Positions 43,437-52,611 of a stretch of 64,000 nucleotides of DNA are shown here, piece by piece; the stretch's first letter is position 1, and each line of letters begins with the position of its first letter. The notes beneath the pieces are model-generated. The model did no database searches. It saw nothing but the letters and a program-made list of their open reading frames with translations, and was not told the DNA's origin. The stretch is from an uncultured Oscillospiraceae bacterium (GTDB taxonomy: Bacteria; Bacillota; Clostridia; Oscillospirales; Oscillospiraceae), in NCBI GenBank assembly GCA_934573855.1, contig CAKTMF010000007.1:62001-126000 (forward strand). Reading direction: 5' to 3'. The translations under genes were made by a program, and so were the position numbers.

Positions 43437-44990
43437 TTACCGGCGCTTCGTTCTGCGCTTTATGTTTTCCATAAGTCCATGCACGCCGCCGTTATTCATG
43501 ATGAGGACGTAGGCCGAGAGGCCGATGAGCGCGATCAGCGAGATCACGAGGACGATCACCGCGCCGGAGCTGCCCTTGGAGCCGTCCGATTCATGGGAGG
43601 GACGGGGAGTCGCGGCGGGCGAGGGCGTCGGAGTCGCGGGGGCGTCGGTCGGCTGCGCGGAGGGCGAGGGCGACGGGCTTGGCGATGGGGTCGCGGCCTT
43701 GTCGCTCACGCTGACGACAAAGGTACAGGTGAGGTCGTGGTATCTGGCCTCCACGAGCTGACGGCCCTTGGAATTAAAAACGCTGGGGTTGAAGGTCACG
43801 CCGGAGCTTATCGTCTCCGTCCCCTCGGAGGTGGTCAGCGTGAACGTGAGACCGGTGGTGTCAAGGCTCTCGCCCACGGTGTAGGTGGTGCGGGAGGGGA
43901 GGCTCTTCACCGAGAGGCTTATCTCCCGGCGGCCCTCCTCGACGCGGACGCTGAAGGTACAGGAGAGGTCCTCGTACTTCACGGTGATGACCTGGCTGCC
44001 CGCCGTGTCGAGCAGCGAGGGAGTGCAGGAGAAGCCGGAGCTTATCTCCGTGACGCGGCTGCCGTCGGTAAGGCGGAGCTTCAGCCCGCCGGTATCCAGC
44101 CTGTCGCCGACCTTGTAGCTCTGCTTCGTGGGGCGGGAGACTATTTCGAGCTTGCGTTCGGCCTTTTCCTTGACGTTCACGGGGAAGGAGCAGGTGCAGC
44201 CCTCGTAGCTCACGCGGATGGACTGTATGCCGGCGGAGTTGAGCTGCATGGGGGAAAGGTCAAAATCGGACTTGATGGTCTCCTGCCTGTCGGGGTAGAC
44301 GACGAGGACGGCCAGCCCGTCGGGGTCGAGCATATCGCCCACGGTGTACTCCGTCTTTTTGGGCATGGAGCTTATCGAGATGGAGCTGGGACCCGCGCGG
44401 CCGACGGTCACGGTGATGGGGGAGGAATACGAGGAGGCGGTGTAGCCCGAGTTCGTATTTGTGACCTGACAGTAGTAATAGAATGTGCCGGAGGAGGCGG
44501 TGGAGGGGGCGTACCACGAGCCGGTCGCGCCGCTTATGGCCGAGCCGCCCGAGGAGCTGCGGGAGGAGTTCCGGTACCACTGGTAGCTTATGCTGCCGCC
44601 GTCGCCGACATAGGTGTCGACATACAGCTCAACGCTGTCGCCGACCTGGCACGTCACGTCACGGCAGCTGTCCACCGAGGGGACGGCGGGGAGGATGTTC
44701 ACCGAGCAGGTCACGCTGTAATCGTCGCCGGAGCTGAGATCAAAGCGGTAGTGACCCGCAAAGTACGGCGTGCCGCGCAGATAGAGCGAGCCGTTCTCGC
44801 TCTCTATATAGCAGCCGGAGGGCAGGGACACGGACTCCACCACGCCGAAGGGCATTTCCGAGATGTAGACCTTCACGTCGGAGCCTGCGGTGACGCTGCC
44901 GAGGTCGATCTCCGTGGCGGCATAGGCCGCGGGCGCGGCGGTGAGTATGAGAAGAAGTGCAAGCAGGAGAGAGAAGATATGTTTTTTCAT
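43437..44990 (-). CDS. Big_3 (Ig-like) repeat surface protein
   Basis: A protein of about 517 residues. Signal peptide LLLALLLILTAAPAAYA; a first beta domain with an Ig-like segment (YQWYRNSSRSSSGGSAISGA); then three bacterial Ig-like group 3 repeats (KKTEYTVGDMLDPDGLAVLV, RPTKQSYKVGDRLDTGGLKL, PSRTTYTVGESLDTTGLTFT, about 210-440). A Pro/Ser/Thr-rich stalk (ATPSPSPSPSPSAQPTDAPA) precedes a TM helix and a basic tail, so it is anchored by membrane rather than sortase. ATG 44990 is chosen for the signal; TTG at 44999 has better ribosome-site spacing. Substrate-binding or adhesin role is unknown. Confidence 0.85.
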   Translation of the reverse strand: MKKHIFSLLLALLLILTAAPAAYAATEIDLGSVTAGSDVKVYISEMPFGVVESVSLPSGCYIESENGSLYLRGTPYFAGHYRFDLSSGDDYSVTCSVNILPAVPSVDSCRDVTCQVGDSVELYVDTYVGDGGSISYQWYRNSSRSSSGGSAISGATGSWYAPSTASSGTFYYYCQVTNTNSGYTASSYSSPITVTVGRAGPSSISISSMPKKTEYTVGDMLDPDGLAVLVVYPDRQETIKSDFDLSPMQLNSAGIQSIRVSYEGCTCSFPVNVKEKAERKLEIVSRPTKQSYKVGDRLDTGGLKLRLTDGSRVTEISSGFSCTPSLLDTAGSQVITVKYEDLSCTFSVRVEEGRREISLSVKSLPSRTTYTVGESLDTTGLTFTLTTSEGTETISSGVTFNPSVFNSKGRQLVEARYHDLTCTFVVSVSDKAATPSPSPSPSPSAQPTDAPATPTPSPAATPRPSHESDGSKGSSGAVIVLVISLIALIGLSAYVLIMNNGGVHGLMENIKRRTKRR

Positions 44991-45028
44991 CGCTTTCAAA
45001 CGATCCTTTCAACCGTCATACATAATGT

Positions 45029-45057
45029 ATACTACTTTTTTTCGACACTTTTGTCAA
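45029..45057 (-). promoter_or_regulatory. Big_3 protein gene promoter
   Basis: Minus strand TTGACA-N17-TAGTAT, about 40 bp upstream of the start codon. Confidence 0.8.
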
Positions 45058-45175
45058 CGAACTGAATGTGAATAAAAATTAAGTTTTGCAAAGGGGAGCA
45101 ATGCTATGGACTTTTCCGGGGATTGATTGTATCATGGACATACCGGGAAGCGCCCGGTGAACAGGAGGTAGCGCT

Positions 45176-46858
45176 ATGGCACACGGCGGCTGGTTCAGGG
45201 AGATGGCCGTTTATCAGATATGGACACGCAGCTTCTGCGACGGGAACGGAGACGGCATAGGCGACCTCTGGGGCGTTCTTTCAAAGCTCGATTATATAAA
45301 GAGCCTGAACGTGGATGCGATATGGTTCTCGCCCATCTATCCCTCGCCCAACGCGGACTACGGGTACGATATCTCGGACTATATGAACATAGCGCCGGAG
45401 TTCGGCGACCTCGAGCTGTTCAAAAGAGTGCTGGACGGCGCGCACGAGCGCGGACTGCGGGTGTTTATGGATCTGGTGATAAACCACAGCTCGGACGAAC
45501 ACCCATGGTTTACCGAGAGCCGCCGCAGCAAGGACAGTCCCTACCACGACTATTACTACTGGCGCCCGGGAAAAACGGTGCTGGGCCGGCGCGTGCCGCC
45601 CAATAACTGGACGAGCCACTTCGGCGGCAGCGCGTGGGAGTACGACGAGGGGCTTGACGAATATTATCTGCATATTTTCGCTAAAAAACAGCCCGATCTC
45701 AATATGTCCAACCCCGCCGTGCGCGGGGAGATAAAGAAAATACTGCGCTTCTGGCTGGATATGGGCGTGGACGGCTTCCGCGAGGACGTCATCACCTTCA
45801 TCGCAAAGACCCCCGGGCTGCCTGACAGCTATCCGAAGCTCCCCATCGCCAACGGCCTTAAACACTATGATAACCTCCCGAAGGTCCATGACTACCTGAT
45901 GGAATTCAGGCGGGACGTGCTGGACGGTTACGACTGCTTCACCGTGGGCGAGAGCGGACCGTCCACCACCCCGGAGGTCGCCCTGCGCTATATCGGCCGG
46001 GGGAGCGGCCGGGTGATGGACGAGATGATAAGCTTCGACCACATGCGGGCCGACTGCTATCTCACCGACGTCCTGCGCCGCCCGTTCGATCTCGTGAGCA
46101 TGAAGAGAGCCTTTTCCGAGTGGCAGTACGGCCTCTCGCGGGACGGCTGGAACGCGCTCTATATCGAGAACCACGACCACCCGCGCATAATAAGCCGCTA
46201 CGGCAGCGAGAAATACCGCGTCGAGAGCGGGAAAATGCTCGCCGCCATGTACATCCTCCAGCGCGGCACCCCCTTCATCTACCAGGGACAGGAGATAGGC
46301 ATGACCAATCTGCATCTCCCCAATGTGAGGATGTACCGCGATGTTCAGGCGAAAAACCACGCGTCCATCCTCTCGAAGCTCCTGCCGGAGAAAAAGGTGC
46401 TTGAGATCATCAACGACTCCTCCCGCGATAACGCGAGGACCCCCATGCAGTGGAGCGACGAAAGGAACGCCGGCTTCTCCGAGACGACGCCGTGGTTCTT
46501 CGTAAATCCCAACTACCGCGAGGTGAACGTCCGCTCGCAGGAGCATGACGCGGACTCCCTGCTGAACTTCTACCGCGAGCTTCTGCGCTTCCGCCGGGAG
46601 GACCCGATAGCCGTATACGGCGATTACCGGGAGCTTATGCCCCGCGACAAACAGCGCTATGTCTACGAGCGCAACTATCAGGGCAGGCGGCTCCTCGTCA
46701 TATGCTCGTTCACGAGCGAGCAGCTGCGCTTTGAAGCGCCCGCGGGGACGGAGCTTGAACGGGGGCGGCTGCTGTTCTGCAACTACGAGACGGGCTTCGT
46801 GTTCGGCAATGGCTTCACCATGCGGCCCTATGAGCTGAGGGCATATTTGTTTGAATGA
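45176..46858 (+). CDS. GH13 alpha-glucosidase (oligo-1,6-glucosidase-like)
   Basis: A 560-residue cytoplasmic hydrolase. The (beta/alpha)8 motifs are DAIWFSPIYPSPNADYGYDI (region I-II), DLVINHSSDEHPWF, GFREDVITFIAKTPG with the nucleophile Asp (about 202), FTVGESGPSTTPE with the acid/base Glu (about 258) and IENHDHPRIISRYG with the transition-state Asp. No signal. Similar to GH13_31 enzymes for isomaltose and other short alpha-glucosides. GFRED replaces the usual GFRMD. The stop overlaps the ispE ATG by 4 bp. A mostly unrelated neighbour suggests coincidental coupling. Confidence 0.92.
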   Translation: MAHGGWFREMAVYQIWTRSFCDGNGDGIGDLWGVLSKLDYIKSLNVDAIWFSPIYPSPNADYGYDISDYMNIAPEFGDLELFKRVLDGAHERGLRVFMDLVINHSSDEHPWFTESRRSKDSPYHDYYYWRPGKTVLGRRVPPNNWTSHFGGSAWEYDEGLDEYYLHIFAKKQPDLNMSNPAVRGEIKKILRFWLDMGVDGFREDVITFIAKTPGLPDSYPKLPIANGLKHYDNLPKVHDYLMEFRRDVLDGYDCFTVGESGPSTTPEVALRYIGRGSGRVMDEMISFDHMRADCYLTDVLRRPFDLVSMKRAFSEWQYGLSRDGWNALYIENHDHPRIISRYGSEKYRVESGKMLAAMYILQRGTPFIYQGQEIGMTNLHLPNVRMYRDVQAKNHASILSKLLPEKKVLEIINDSSRDNARTPMQWSDERNAGFSETTPWFFVNPNYREVNVRSQEHDADSLLNFYRELLRFRREDPIAVYGDYRELMPRDKQRYVYERNYQGRRLLVICSFTSEQLRFEAPAGTELERGRLLFCNYETGFVFGNGFTMRPYELRAYLFE

Positions 46859-47733
46859 TGAAAATGGACTCTGCGCTTGAAAAAGCCTATGCAAAACTGA
46901 ATATCTCGCTGGATGTGACCGCGCGGCGCGCCGACGGCTACCACGACATGGTCATGGTCATGCAGACCGTCTCTCTATGCGACGAGCTGGAGCTCACGCT
47001 CAACGGGAGCGGCACCGTGCGCGCCGAGACGAACCTGAGCTTCATCCCCGGCGACGAGAGGAACCTTGCGGTCAAGGCCGCGAAGCTCTATCTCGCCCGT
47101 ATCGGGGAGAGCGGGCAGGGCGTACACATCGCCATCAGAAAGCGCATACTCGTCGGCGCGGGCATGGGCGGCGGCTCCTCGGACGCGGCGGCGGTGCTGC
47201 GCGCGATGGAACGCATGTACGGCGGGAGGCTCGGCCGGGAGGCGCTCATGGAGCTTGCCGGGGAGACCGGGTCGGACGTGCCGTTCTGTCTCGCGGGCGG
47301 GACCATGCTCGCGAAGGGCCGGGGAGAGCTTCTTACGGAGCTTCCGGAAATGCCGGAGTGCTTCTACGCGATATGCAAGCCCGAGTTCTCCGTTTCGACG
47401 CCGGAGCTGTTCAAAAAGTTCGATAAAATTTCAAAGCAGCGCCACCCGGATACCGCCGGGCTTCTCAGGGCGCTGGAGGCAGGGGAGCTTTCTCAGGTGT
47501 GCCGCAGGATGTACAACGTGTTCGAGGACGTTGACGACCGGCGCATGCGCACCGTCGCCGCGATAAAGAACGCGCTCCTTGACCACGGGGCGCTGGGCGC
47601 GGTGATGACCGGCACCGGCTCCGCCGTTTTCGGCGTGTTTTCCGGACGGGAGGGCGCGGAAAACGCGGCTCTCGCGCTGAAAAGAGAATATTCCTTCGCA
47701 TGCGTTGCGGAAAATGTGAAGACCCTGTTATAA
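46855..47733 (+). CDS. ispE: 4-diphosphocytidyl-2-C-methyl-D-erythritol kinase
   Basis: A 292-residue GHMP kinase of the MEP isoprenoid pathway. KAYAKLNISLDVTARRADGY at the N terminus, ATP-binding VGAGMGGGSSDAAAVLRAM (about 96-114) and GSDVPFCLAGGTMLAKGRGE are the conserved motifs. ATG overlaps the glucosidase stop (ATGATGA). Its presence indicates the MEP rather than the mevalonate route. The terminator hairpin following it overlaps the next gene's ribosome site. Confidence 0.95.
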   Translation: MMKMDSALEKAYAKLNISLDVTARRADGYHDMVMVMQTVSLCDELELTLNGSGTVRAETNLSFIPGDERNLAVKAAKLYLARIGESGQGVHIAIRKRILVGAGMGGGSSDAAAVLRAMERMYGGRLGREALMELAGETGSDVPFCLAGGTMLAKGRGELLTELPEMPECFYAICKPEFSVSTPELFKKFDKISKQRHPDTAGLLRALEAGELSQVCRRMYNVFEDVDDRRMRTVAAIKNALLDHGALGAVMTGTGSAVFGVFSGREGAENAALALKREYSFACVAENVKTLL

Positions 47734-47740
47734 GTAATGA

Positions 47741-47792
47741 AAAAACCGCCGATACTATGTGTGTACTCAATACATAGCAAGGCGGTTTTTAT
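47741..47792 (+). terminator. Terminator after ispE, overlapping spoIIR ribosome site
   Basis: Stem AAAAACCGCC / GGCGGTTTTT (47741-47750, 47781-47790) plus inner CTATGT / ACATAG. The 3' arm AAGGCGG is the only plausible ribosome site for the spoIIR ATG at 47794. Confidence 0.85.
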
Positions 47793-47793
47793 T

Positions 47794-48396
47794 ATGGAAA
47801 AAACACTCAGAAGATGGGAAGCGGCGGCGCTCATCGCCGTGAGCATAGTTTTATGCACGGCCTCGTGGGCGCAGGCACGGCAGAATTCCGTGAGCTCCAA
47901 GCTCGTGCGGCTGCATGTGGTGGCCGTATCCGACGACGGACTTGAGCAGGCGATAAAGCTCAGGGTGCGCGACGCGGTGCTCGAATATCTCGGAGACAAG
48001 CTCGCGGACGTGAAGGACGCGGCGGAGGCCAAGGCCGTCATCGAGGCCGACATGGAGGGCATAGCCCGCGCGGCGGCAACGGCGTCTGCCGGGCGCGAGG
48101 TGAGAGTGACTCTCGGCAGAGAGCATTACCCCACCCGCGAGTACGAGGGCATGACCCTCCCTGCGGGCAGCTACGATTCGCTCCGCGTGGTGCTGGGCGC
48201 GGGCGAGGGGCATAACTGGTGGTGCGTGGTGTTCCCGCCGCTGTGCCTGTCCGCCGCCGAGGGCGAGAGGCTCCAGAGCGTGATGGGGCAGGAGGATTTC
48301 TCCCTCGTCACCGAGGCGGAGGGGTATGTGCTGCGCTTCAGGACCGTGGAGCTGTGGGGCGAGATCGTAAATATGATCGAAAGCCTGCGCAAATGA
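47794..48396 (+). CDS. spoIIR: Stage II sporulation protein R
   Basis: A 200-residue secreted protein. The N-terminal helix (about 10-27) is followed by VRLHVVAVSDDGLEQAIKLR, VRDAVLEYLGDKL and EHYPTREYEGMTLPAGSYDS, GHNWWCVVFPPLC, the SpoIIR signature. SpoIIR, made in the forespore, triggers activation of pro-sigma-E in the mother cell; its presence supports a spore former. The start at 47794 sits in the hairpin following ispE, so translation depends on melting it. A forespore (sigma F/G) promoter is expected in this gap but I cannot identify it. Confidence 0.93.
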   Translation: MEKTLRRWEAAALIAVSIVLCTASWAQARQNSVSSKLVRLHVVAVSDDGLEQAIKLRVRDAVLEYLGDKLADVKDAAEAKAVIEADMEGIARAAATASAGREVRVTLGREHYPTREYEGMTLPAGSYDSLRVVLGAGEGHNWWCVVFPPLCLSAAEGERLQSVMGQEDFSLVTEAEGYVLRFRTVELWGEIVNMIESLRK

Positions 48397-48398
48397 AG

Positions 48399-48427
48399 TT
48401 GCGAATAAGTACGCTGCAATGTATAAT
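48399..48427 (+). promoter_or_regulatory. FAH-family gene promoter
   Basis: TTGCGA-N17-TATAAT, beginning just after the spoIIR stop. Confidence 0.75.
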
Positions 48428-48450
48428 GTCTCCCGTAAGGGGGCGGATAT

Positions 48451-49299
48451 ATGAAGCTTTGCAATATAAACGTAAACGGTGAGATACATCTCGGTATCGG
48501 GACGGAGAACGGCGTCGCCGACGCGACGGCGGCCGGCTTCCCGCTGAGCATGGACGAGGTCATACGCGGCGCCGGGCGCGGAGAGCTGGAGAGGCTCGCC
48601 GGAGCCGGTCTGCCTGCGGTGGACGGCCCCGTGTTTGAAAACGTGGTGGACCGCCCGGGCAAGCTCGTCTGCGTGGGACTCAACTACCGCGCCCATGCCG
48701 ACGGACTCAACGACGCGAAGAACTTCAGCACCGCCGACTGCCCTATACTGTTCAGCAAATACGCCGACTCTCTCGCACCCTCGGGCGCGGCGGTCGAGCT
48801 TCCCACGTGGGAGAAGAGCTATGACTACGAGGCGGAGCTTGTAATAGTCATGGGGAGCGAGGCGTGGAACGTCGGCGAGGCTGAGGCGATGGAGCATGTG
48901 TTCGGCTACACCTGCGGCAACGATCTGAGCTGCCGCGACGCCCAGAAGCGCACCTCGCAGTGGCTCGTGGGCAAGGCCATGCCGGGCTTCGGCCCCTGCG
49001 GCCCGTTCATCGTCACGGCGGACGCCCTCGATGTGGACGGCGGGGTCGGCGTGAGGAGCTATGTCAACGGCGAGCTTCGCCAGAACGGCAATACCCGCGA
49101 CATGATCTTCAGCTGCGCCCGGATCATCTCCTACGCCTCCAAATACATAAGGCTCTGCCCCGGCGACCTCATATTTACCGGCACGCCCAGCGGCGTCGCT
49201 CTCGAGCAGCGGGAGGACAAGCGCGTCTGGATCGAGCCGGGGGACAGGATAGACGTGGAGATCGACGGTATCGGCGTCCTCACGAACACCATGGTCTGA
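48451..49299 (+). CDS. Fumarylacetoacetate hydrolase-family protein
   Basis: A 282-residue enzyme. KLVCVGLNYRAHA (about 70-82), WEKSYDYEAELVIVMGSE with the metal-binding Glu residues (about 116-135), GNDLSCRDAQKRTSQWLVGK and GDLIFTGTPSGVA form the metal/substrate site. The family includes 2-oxopent-dioate hydratase, acylpyruvase and oxaloacetate decarboxylase. Substrate cannot be settled; there is no clear pathway partner. A single gene with its own promoter at 48399. Confidence 0.88.
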   Translation: MKLCNINVNGEIHLGIGTENGVADATAAGFPLSMDEVIRGAGRGELERLAGAGLPAVDGPVFENVVDRPGKLVCVGLNYRAHADGLNDAKNFSTADCPILFSKYADSLAPSGAAVELPTWEKSYDYEAELVIVMGSEAWNVGEAEAMEHVFGYTCGNDLSCRDAQKRTSQWLVGKAMPGFGPCGPFIVTADALDVDGGVGVRSYVNGELRQNGNTRDMIFSCARIISYASKYIRLCPGDLIFTGTPSGVALEQREDKRVWIEPGDRIDVEIDGIGVLTNTMV

Positions 49300-49354
49300 C
49301 CCTCTCGGCGCGCCTTGCCGGAGGAATATCAGTAAAAACTTGATATAGTTCAGA

Positions 49355-49402
49355 AAACGCTCACTTTAGGAGTTCGCAAAACGCCTAAAGTGAGCGTTTC
49401 TT
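49355..49402 (+). terminator. 16-bp inverted repeat / terminator before HTH gene
   Basis: Perfect arms AAACGCTCACTTTAGG (49355-49370) and CCTAAAGTGAGCGTTT (49384-49399), loop of 13 nt, then CTTGCTT. The T run is short, so it may be an unusual terminator for the FAH gene or a protein-binding site in front of the HTH gene. Confidence 0.65.
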
Positions 49403-49431
49403 GCTTACAATAAGTGTTGGGGGTGTTCACA

Positions 49432-49734
49432 ATGATTAACGGTCTGCCTGCGCGCCTGCGTGAAATGCGCGAGCGCAGCTCGCTCTCCCAGCGCGAGGTC
49501 GCGCGGAGGATAAATGTTTCCGCGTCGCTCATATCCGGCTACGAGACGGGAGAGCGCACTCCGAGCCTCGAGGTGCTGCTGAGCCTTTCGGCGCTGTACG
49601 GGTGCAGCACCGACTACCTGCTGGGCATAAAGGCGCTGTCCTCCGCCGACGATTCGCTTTTCAGCGGGCTGAGCGCTGCGCAGATACACCTGCTGCGCGC
49701 CGTAGCCAATGAATTCAAAAACGGCAAGGTATAG
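49432..49734 (+). CDS. Small HTH (Cro/CI-type) regulator
   Basis: A 100-residue protein. HTH_3 domain (about 5-60): LPARLREMRERSSLSQREVA, RRINVSASLISGYETGERTP and STDYLLGI, all typical. C-terminal 40 residues (AAQIHLLRAVANEF) are helical. ATG 49432 has GGGGGTG 7 bp upstream. It lies 16 bp before the YidC-sulfatase gene and may regulate it. A 16-bp inverted repeat lies 33 bp upstream. Confidence 0.9.
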   Translation: MINGLPARLREMRERSSLSQREVARRINVSASLISGYETGERTPSLEVLLSLSALYGCSTDYLLGIKALSSADDSLFSGLSAAQIHLLRAVANEFKNGKV

Positions 49735-49750
49735 CCGGGAGATCACTGCT

Positions 49751-52426
49751 ATGCACTATCTTTATGATATTTTCATTTACCCCATAGAGCTTATCGTGGA
49801 GTTCATCTACGCCCGGGCGAACCGTGTTTTCGCGAACCCCGGGCTTTCGATCATTGCCGTCAGCCTGCTGGTGAATATACTCGTCCTGCCGCTCTACAAC
49901 AGGTCGGACGCCATGCAGGAGGAGGAGCGCCGCCGTCAGGCCGCGATGAAGCACTGGAGCGACCACATCAAAAAGACCTTTAAGGGCGACGAGCGCTTTA
50001 TGATACAGTCCGCCTACTACCGGCAGCAGAGCTATAAGCCGGTGTACGCCCTGCGCGGCTCGTTCTCGCTGCTGCTGCAGATACCGTTTTTCATCGCGGC
50101 GTATCATTTTCTCTCGAACCTCGGCGACCTGCAGGGTACGTCCTTCCTCATGCTGCGCGACCTCGGGCAGCAGGACGGACTCATCAGGATAGGGGACGTG
50201 TCGATAAACCTCCTGCCGGTACTCATGACCGGCATAAACATCGTCTCCGGCGCGCTGTACACAAAGGGCTTTTCTGTAAAGGAAAAGCTCCAGCTCTACG
50301 GCATGGCGCTCATTTTCCTTGTGCTTTTGTACACGAGCCCCTCGGGACTTGTGTTCTACTGGACGCTCAACAACCTCTTCTCGCTGGGCAAGAATATCTT
50401 CCTCAAGCTCATCCCGCCGACGAGAAAGGCCCGCGCTGCCTGCCTTTCGGCGGTGGGGATAGCGGGGGCGCTGCTGCTTTTGAAAATGACGTCCGTCATG
50501 ACGAAGCTCCGCCTTGCGCTGCTCATCGGCTTTGTGATCGTCACCCAGCTGCCGCTGCTGTTTGCGTTCCTCCCGGAGAGAAAGCCGAGACGCTCCCTCG
50601 CCCTTCCCGAAAACGGCGCACTCATGGTGCTCAGCTCCCTGTTCCTCACGGTGCTGATGGGCGGGGTCATCTCCTCCGCCGTGGTCGCCTCCTCGCCCGC
50701 GGAGTTCATGTCCGGCGGCGGGCCGGTAAAGCTCGTTATAAACAATCTCCTCATCTATGCCGGGTTCTTCATGGTGTGGCTGCTCATATTCTATTATCTG
50801 GCCGGGGAAAAGGGCAGAGGAGCCTTCGCCGCGGGGACGTTCGCGCTGGGGCTTACGGTCGTGGTGAATTTCATGTTCTTCGGCAGGGACCTCGGAATAA
50901 TGTCCTCGGTGTTCAAGTTTGACAACGCGCCTGCCTATTCGCGCGCGGAAATGCTGCTCAGCCCGGCGGTAACGCTGCTGCTCATCGCGCTCGCGGCGGC
51001 GCTCGCCGCGAAAAAGCCGGTGCTTGCCCGCCGCGTGAGCCTTGTAATGCTCATCAGCGCCGTCTGCCTCACGGCGGTGAACGGCGTCTCCATCGCCGGA
51101 AAGGTGAAGGAGATAGAGGCAAATTCCGCCACCGGCTCCGAGGAGGAGTGCCGCATACGTCTCAGCCGCGACGGCGAGAACGTCGTGGTGCTTATGCTCG
51201 ACCGCGCCATCAGCGGCTATGTCCCCTACATATTCGAGGAAAAACCGGAGCTTCAGGAGCAGTTCTCCGGCTTCACCTACTATAGAAATACCCTCTCCTT
51301 CGGCAGCTTCACCAACATCGCGACACCGGCGCTGTTCGGCGGCTATGAGTACACTCCGGCGGAGATCAACGCGCGCCCGGACGAGACGCTGCGCGACAAG
51401 CACGACGAGGCGCTCCTCCTCATGCCGACGCTCTTTTCCGAGAACGGCTACGCCGTCAGCATTTTTGACCCGCCCTACGCGGGCTACGCGGTGCCGTCAG
51501 ACCTGAGCATATTCGACGGCCTCGAAAATACGGACGCCTACGGCTATACCGATCGCTACAGCGCCATGGCGCAGGACGGAGAGTTCAACGAGCGCTTCGA
51601 GCAGTACCAGAAGAGGACGCTCGTGTGGTACTGCGTGTTCAAGTCCGTCCCCGTCCCGCTGCAGAGCCGCGTGTACGCCGACGGCGGCTACAGCTCGACC
51701 GGGGAGCCGTTCTCCGGTACGGCGGCGTTCAAGGCGAGCTATTACGCCATGGACGCGCTCTCGTCCATCACCTCCGTTGAGGACGGCATTGACGGCGGCT
51801 TCGTCATGATGGACAACGAGATCACCCACAACCCCGCCATACTCTCCGTCCCGGACTATACGCCCGCCATGAGCGTCAGCTCCGACCCTTACGGCGACCG
51901 CGAAAGATTTTCCGGCATAAGGATGGAGAGCGAGGAGCAGATAAGCCACTACCATGTGAACATGGCGGCATTCCTCAAGCTGGGCGAGTGGTTCGACTAT
52001 CTCCGGGAGCAGGGCGTGTACGACAACACGAGGATCATCATCGTCTCCGACCACGGCTGGTTCATGCACTCCTTTGACGAGTATGTGTTCGGCGGCGGGG
52101 ATATCGAGGTGCAGGCATACTGGGCGCTGCTGATGGTCAAGGACTTCGGCGCGGACGCCGGCGGCGTTTCGGACGAGTTCATGACGATAGCGGACGTGCC
52201 GACGCTCGCCCTTGACGGCGTGATCGCGGACGCGGTGAACCCGGCCACGGGCAGGCGGATAAGCAGCGATGAAAAGACCGCACATCCCCAGCTCGTGACG
52301 ACCTCGCTCAATTTCGAGCCATTTGCGAATAACGGCTACGTCATGGATCTGAGCGACGGCGACTGGTGGTCCGTTCACGACGACATCTTCCGCGAGGACA
52401 ACTGGAGATATGTGAGCGCGGGCTGA
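49751..52426 (+). CDS. YidC/Oxa1-like insertase domain fused to sulfatase-type domain
   Basis: An 891-residue membrane protein with two unrelated modules. The N-terminal third has MHYLYDIFIYPIELIVEFIY, an amphipathic loop (RSDAMQEEERRRQAAMKHWS), LLLQIPFFIAAYHFLSNLGD and LLYTSPSGLVFYWTLNNLFS, the fold and key stretches of YidC/Oxa1. A second membrane region (about 230-460) leads to an extracytoplasmic alkaline-phosphatase-superfamily domain: VVVLMLDRAISGYVPYIFEE with the first metal Asp, FTNIATPALFGGYEYTP where the nucleophile Thr/Ser would lie, and IIIVSDHGWFMHSFDEY with the second metal site. Similar to LtaS-like phosphoglycerol transferases. The fusion suggests an enzyme for a wall polymer or a glycan; function is inference. 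Confidence 0.85.
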   Translation: MHYLYDIFIYPIELIVEFIYARANRVFANPGLSIIAVSLLVNILVLPLYNRSDAMQEEERRRQAAMKHWSDHIKKTFKGDERFMIQSAYYRQQSYKPVYALRGSFSLLLQIPFFIAAYHFLSNLGDLQGTSFLMLRDLGQQDGLIRIGDVSINLLPVLMTGINIVSGALYTKGFSVKEKLQLYGMALIFLVLLYTSPSGLVFYWTLNNLFSLGKNIFLKLIPPTRKARAACLSAVGIAGALLLLKMTSVMTKLRLALLIGFVIVTQLPLLFAFLPERKPRRSLALPENGALMVLSSLFLTVLMGGVISSAVVASSPAEFMSGGGPVKLVINNLLIYAGFFMVWLLIFYYLAGEKGRGAFAAGTFALGLTVVVNFMFFGRDLGIMSSVFKFDNAPAYSRAEMLLSPAVTLLLIALAAALAAKKPVLARRVSLVMLISAVCLTAVNGVSIAGKVKEIEANSATGSEEECRIRLSRDGENVVVLMLDRAISGYVPYIFEEKPELQEQFSGFTYYRNTLSFGSFTNIATPALFGGYEYTPAEINARPDETLRDKHDEALLLMPTLFSENGYAVSIFDPPYAGYAVPSDLSIFDGLENTDAYGYTDRYSAMAQDGEFNERFEQYQKRTLVWYCVFKSVPVPLQSRVYADGGYSSTGEPFSGTAAFKASYYAMDALSSITSVEDGIDGGFVMMDNEITHNPAILSVPDYTPAMSVSSDPYGDRERFSGIRMESEEQISHYHVNMAAFLKLGEWFDYLREQGVYDNTRIIIVSDHGWFMHSFDEYVFGGGDIEVQAYWALLMVKDFGADAGGVSDEFMTIADVPTLALDGVIADAVNPATGRRISSDEKTAHPQLVTTSLNFEPFANNGYVMDLSDGDWWSVHDDIFREDNWRYVSAG

Positions 52427-52534
52427 GGACCCGGCTCTGTACGGTAAAGACGCCGCGGCGGACACAGAGCCTGCCGCGGCGTTTCGGCGCGCCGTGATGT
52501 AAAAAGTTTTCGGCCCGTGATATGTAACATTCGG

Positions 52535-52563
52535 TTGACTTTGAAGTTAGGTTGTTATATCCT
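52535..52563 (+). promoter_or_regulatory. galK promoter
   Basis: TTGACT-N17-TATCCT, about 50 bp upstream of the TTG start. Confidence 0.55.
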
Positions 52564-52611
52564 GATATATGTAGGAAGTTGGCCTTACCTTTAACGGAGG
52601 AGGACTGCGTT

